Origin: DATFVA01 sp963839165
GTDB lineage: Bacteria; Bacteroidota; Ignavibacteria; Ignavibacteriales; Ignavibacteriaceae
Length of the DNA: 64,000 nucleotides
Direction: 5' to 3'
Assembly: GCA_963839165.1 (NCBI GenBank)
Contig: CAWIUG010000005.1
Span: forward strand, 1,178,001 to 1,242,000
The translations under genes and the position numbers were made by a program. Each line of letters starts with the position of its first letter. Within the stretch, counting starts at the first letter, position 1. The notes beneath the pieces were generated by a model, which worked only from the letters and a program-made list of their open reading frames with translations, was not told where the DNA came from and did no database searches. Below, one piece after another: positions 61,995 through 64,000 of the stretch.

Positions 61995-62876
61995 ATGAAA
62001 TTTCTATTGTTCATATTAATCTTCTCAACAGGAATATATACCGCAGACGGGCAGTTCAGGCTGAACCATAATGGTCTGGTTCCTGAAGAAAACGAATTGA
62101 TCCAAAGAAATTTGTCGCTCACGGAAAATCAGCATCCCGATCTTCAGCTTTTCGGAAACTTCGGGAATAACATCATCAACAGCTTCAAGGGAGACAACCT
62201 CTATCTGCATCTTGCAGGAATTGCCTCTACCGTAATTATCGTTACTACCAACACCGATTATCATGTACATAAGTTTTTTTATGATCACGAAGAATATGGC
62301 GAAGCTGCTATGCCGATAATTCGCGCGGGAATGTTTATACCTTTTGTTACAGGCGGATCACTTTTCGCTTACGGAAAACTTGGGAAAGATGACCGTGCGG
62401 TTGCGGCCTCATTTGCTGTACTGCAGTCGAGTCTTGTAGCCTTCCTTTATAATTCCTTATTAAAGGCTGTAACCGGGAGGCCGAATCCCGACTGGCAGCA
62501 TCATACCGATATGAAGGATTTAAGCAAGACCTTCAGATTTGGTTTTATGAGAGGAGGAATATTCTGGGGGTGGCCATCGGGACATACATCCTCAACAATG
62601 GCGGTCGTATCAGCACTGACTTCCTTTTACTCAGACAAAACCTGGCTTAAGGTTGCAGGATATTCACTGGCTGCTTATATGATGTACGGGGTTTCTTCTC
62701 TGCACCGCGGAGGAATGCACTGGTTCTCAGACGCAGTAGCAGCGGCTTTTATGAGCTATGCAATCGGCTCAACAATAGGCAAATACTACAGGGATCAGTT
62801 TAAGACAAATACCGGTTCTGAAGGAGTACCTCCTGGTATTGAAATGCCGCTTTTCAATTTTCAATACTCCTTCTGA
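61995..62876 (+). CDS. PAP2-family phosphatase
   Basis: A 293-residue membrane phosphatase of the PAP2 superfamily: signal peptide (or first helix), several membrane helices, and the three motifs KAVTGRPNP (C1), PSGHTSS (C2, with the general acid His), and SSLHRGGMHWFSDAVAA (C3, with the nucleophile His). Acts on lipid phosphates such as undecaprenyl pyrophosphate or phosphatidate; substrate unknown. AAGGCGAT precedes ATG. Convergent with the TauE/SafE gene. Confidence 0.9.
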   Translation: MKFLLFILIFSTGIYTADGQFRLNHNGLVPEENELIQRNLSLTENQHPDLQLFGNFGNNIINSFKGDNLYLHLAGIASTVIIVTTNTDYHVHKFFYDHEEYGEAAMPIIRAGMFIPFVTGGSLFAYGKLGKDDRAVAASFAVLQSSLVAFLYNSLLKAVTGRPNPDWQHHTDMKDLSKTFRFGFMRGGIFWGWPSGHTSSTMAVVSALTSFYSDKTWLKVAGYSLAAYMMYGVSSLHRGGMHWFSDAVAAAFMSYAIGSTIGKYYRDQFKTNTGSEGVPPGIEMPLFNFQYSF

Positions 62877-62888
62877 GGGATAAATAAT

Positions 62889-63704
62889 CTACCGGTAGAG
62901 GGAGTAGATAAGAAAGACGAGTCCTGATACTGACAACCCACCCCCTATCATTCTTTTGAGAATATGTTCGTTTGCTTTGGTAGAGAGAGAATTCCCCAAA
63001 AAAGCTCCAATCACGAATCCGATTACAACAGGTACGGCATAGCCGAAATGGATGTTCCCAAGAAAGTAATGGCTGATGCTTCCTGTAAAGCTTGTAATCA
63101 CAATCATGAACAAGCCCGTTGCTGAGGCAATCTGCGTAGGAGTAGAAAAAATTCCTATCATTATGGGAACTTTGAGAAACCCGCCTCCGATACCGAACAG
63201 ACCCGCCATAGTACCCGCAATGATTCCGAAGGCGAGTGCCATCATAAAGCTAACCCGGTAGGCACCATAGTTTGTCTTACGTATAATTGCTGGTCCTATT
63301 TTATTGATTTTATAAAAAAGTGTATCCCTGATATTTTTAGGATGAGTATTATAAGAACCTTTAATAAAATAGACGCCGAGGTAGATGATAAAAATACCAA
63401 AGACCAGTTCCAGGAGAAAGATCGGAATTATCACCGAGAGATATGAACCAAGTACAGTACCGAAAGCGGTGGGCACTTCCAGGAGAAGACCTGTCTTAAA
63501 ATCAATCAACTTCTTTCTCCAGTTGTAGACGCTTGAGATAAGGGCACTTGGAAATAGAGCCACAAGCACCGAGCCGACAGCAATATTAAGGGGGACATTA
63601 AATCCTATTACCAGCAGAGGAATCATAAATACACCGCCCCCGAAACCGACGATAGTGCCGAATCCGCTTATAATAATTCCCAGTAGTATTATGAGGATTT
63701 CCAT
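62889..63704 (-). CDS. TauE/SafE-family permease
   Basis: A 271-residue integral membrane protein with about eight hydrophobic segments in two similar halves: IIISGFGTIVGFGGGVFMIPLL-like first half and GIIAGTMAGLFGIGGGFLKV in the second, the two GFGGG/GIGGG repeats typical of TauE/SafE (sulfite or organosulfonate exporters, also used for other anions). No SD is clear before ATG 63704. Substrate unknown. Convergent to the PAP2 gene, 12 bases between stops. Confidence 0.92.
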   Translation of the reverse strand: MEILIILLGIIISGFGTIVGFGGGVFMIPLLVIGFNVPLNIAVGSVLVALFPSALISSVYNWRKKLIDFKTGLLLEVPTAFGTVLGSYLSVIIPIFLLELVFGIFIIYLGVYFIKGSYNTHPKNIRDTLFYKINKIGPAIIRKTNYGAYRVSFMMALAFGIIAGTMAGLFGIGGGFLKVPIMIGIFSTPTQIASATGLFMIVITSFTGSISHYFLGNIHFGYAVPVVIGFVIGAFLGNSLSTKANEHILKRMIGGGLSVSGLVFLIYSLYR

Positions 63705-63850
63705 GTTCTTTCTTTATTCAGGAAACATTATATTTTAGTTCCGAAGCTGCAAATCTAAATAAAGACAGCAGTTAAAAGTAATAATTATCTGAGTTTGGAT
63801 GCAATCTGTTCTTTAAGTAACAAATAAACAATTTTTTCGAGGAAAACATT

Positions 63851-64000
63851 ATGAGCGAGAATAAAGGAACCTCAAATAATAAAACCCGCAGGGAGTTTAT
63901 AAAAACAGGGATAACAGGAAGCATTGCAGTCCTCTCACTTCCTTCCCTCTCGTTCGCGGCCGGCAGCGGGAAGGCCGGATCATTCAGCCGGATATCATTT
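63851..64000 (+). CDS. Tat-exported protein, 3' end outside window
   Basis: The visible 50 residues from ATG 63851 hold a twin-arginine signal: a polar start, TRREFIKTG, then a hydrophobic stretch ITGSIAVLSLPSLSFAAG. The frame is open to the window edge. Proteins with this signal are folded and often cofactor-bound before export (oxidoreductase family or others), but no mature domain is visible to name it. Confidence 0.8.
   Translation, partial: MSENKGTSNNKTRREFIKTGITGSIAVLSLPSLSFAAGSGKAGSFSRISF

Overview
The window looks like a chromosomal piece of a member of the Bacteroidota/FCB group, most likely an Ignavibacteria-type lineage. Two large secreted proteins end in type IX secretion (T9SS) sorting domains with the YPNPFN signature. 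There is a gingipain-like C25 peptidase, a TonB receptor with a carboxypeptidase-regulatory-like N-terminal domain, and many tetratricopeptide-bearing eukaryote-like kinases. No rRNA, tRNA, CRISPR array or transposase was found. The taxonomic call is inference from these families.

Region 1 (1-7.4 kb) holds the end of an acyl-CoA dehydrogenase, a cluster of hairpin repeats, a secreted C1 (papain/bleomycin hydrolase-like) peptidase, a Phd/ParE toxin-antitoxin pair, and a gatE-gatD operon. GatDE is the archaeal Glu-tRNA(Gln) amidotransferase and is very unexpected in a bacterial context. Region 2 (7.5-13 kb) has a TonB-dependent receptor followed by a large hybrid sensor kinase; both are interrupted by single-base frameshifts. 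Region 3 (13.1-19.2 kb) is accessory in character: a secreted 13-residue repeat protein, a Cas4-like nuclease fused to an exonuclease-like domain (DUF2779), a WYL regulator, an overlapping ARPP-1-like/DUF932-like pair, and two broken hypothetical genes. Region 4 (19.2-28.2 kb) has a T9SS-exported protein, SlyD, a probable operon with split LigD polymerase and ligase (NHEJ-type repair) plus an SDR oxidoreductase, then a cupin, a GNAT protein and a ribosome-hibernation factor fused to a cold-shock domain.

Region 5 (28.3-42.9 kb) is a continuous minus-strand signalling island. It comprises a GAF hybrid kinase with REC and AraC output, a STAS antagonist, a PknK-like kinase/ATPase/TPR protein, two membrane Ser/Thr kinases with TolB-like and TPR sensor parts, an unknown protein, a tandem ABM-domain protein and a GAF-RsbU type PP2C phosphatase. 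Together they form most of a partner-switching network, but no RsbW-type anti-sigma kinase or sigma factor is present. A 1.3 kb segment of this island is duplicated at 49.1-50.4 kb, giving a truncated kinase copy next to a SpoIIAA-like protein.

Region 6 (43-64 kb) has Tag glycosylase, a GH47 alpha-mannosidase homologue, an OmpA-family protein, a radical-SAM protein, an AraC regulator, a BNR-repeat exported protein (three frameshifts), the C25 peptidase, an aldo/keto reductase, a DUF2202 lipoprotein, a PAP2 phosphatase, a TauE/SafE transporter and the start of a Tat-exported protein.

About a dozen single-base frameshifts hit otherwise well-conserved genes in five zones. Either the assembly has indel errors there or these genes are recently decaying; raw reads would decide.
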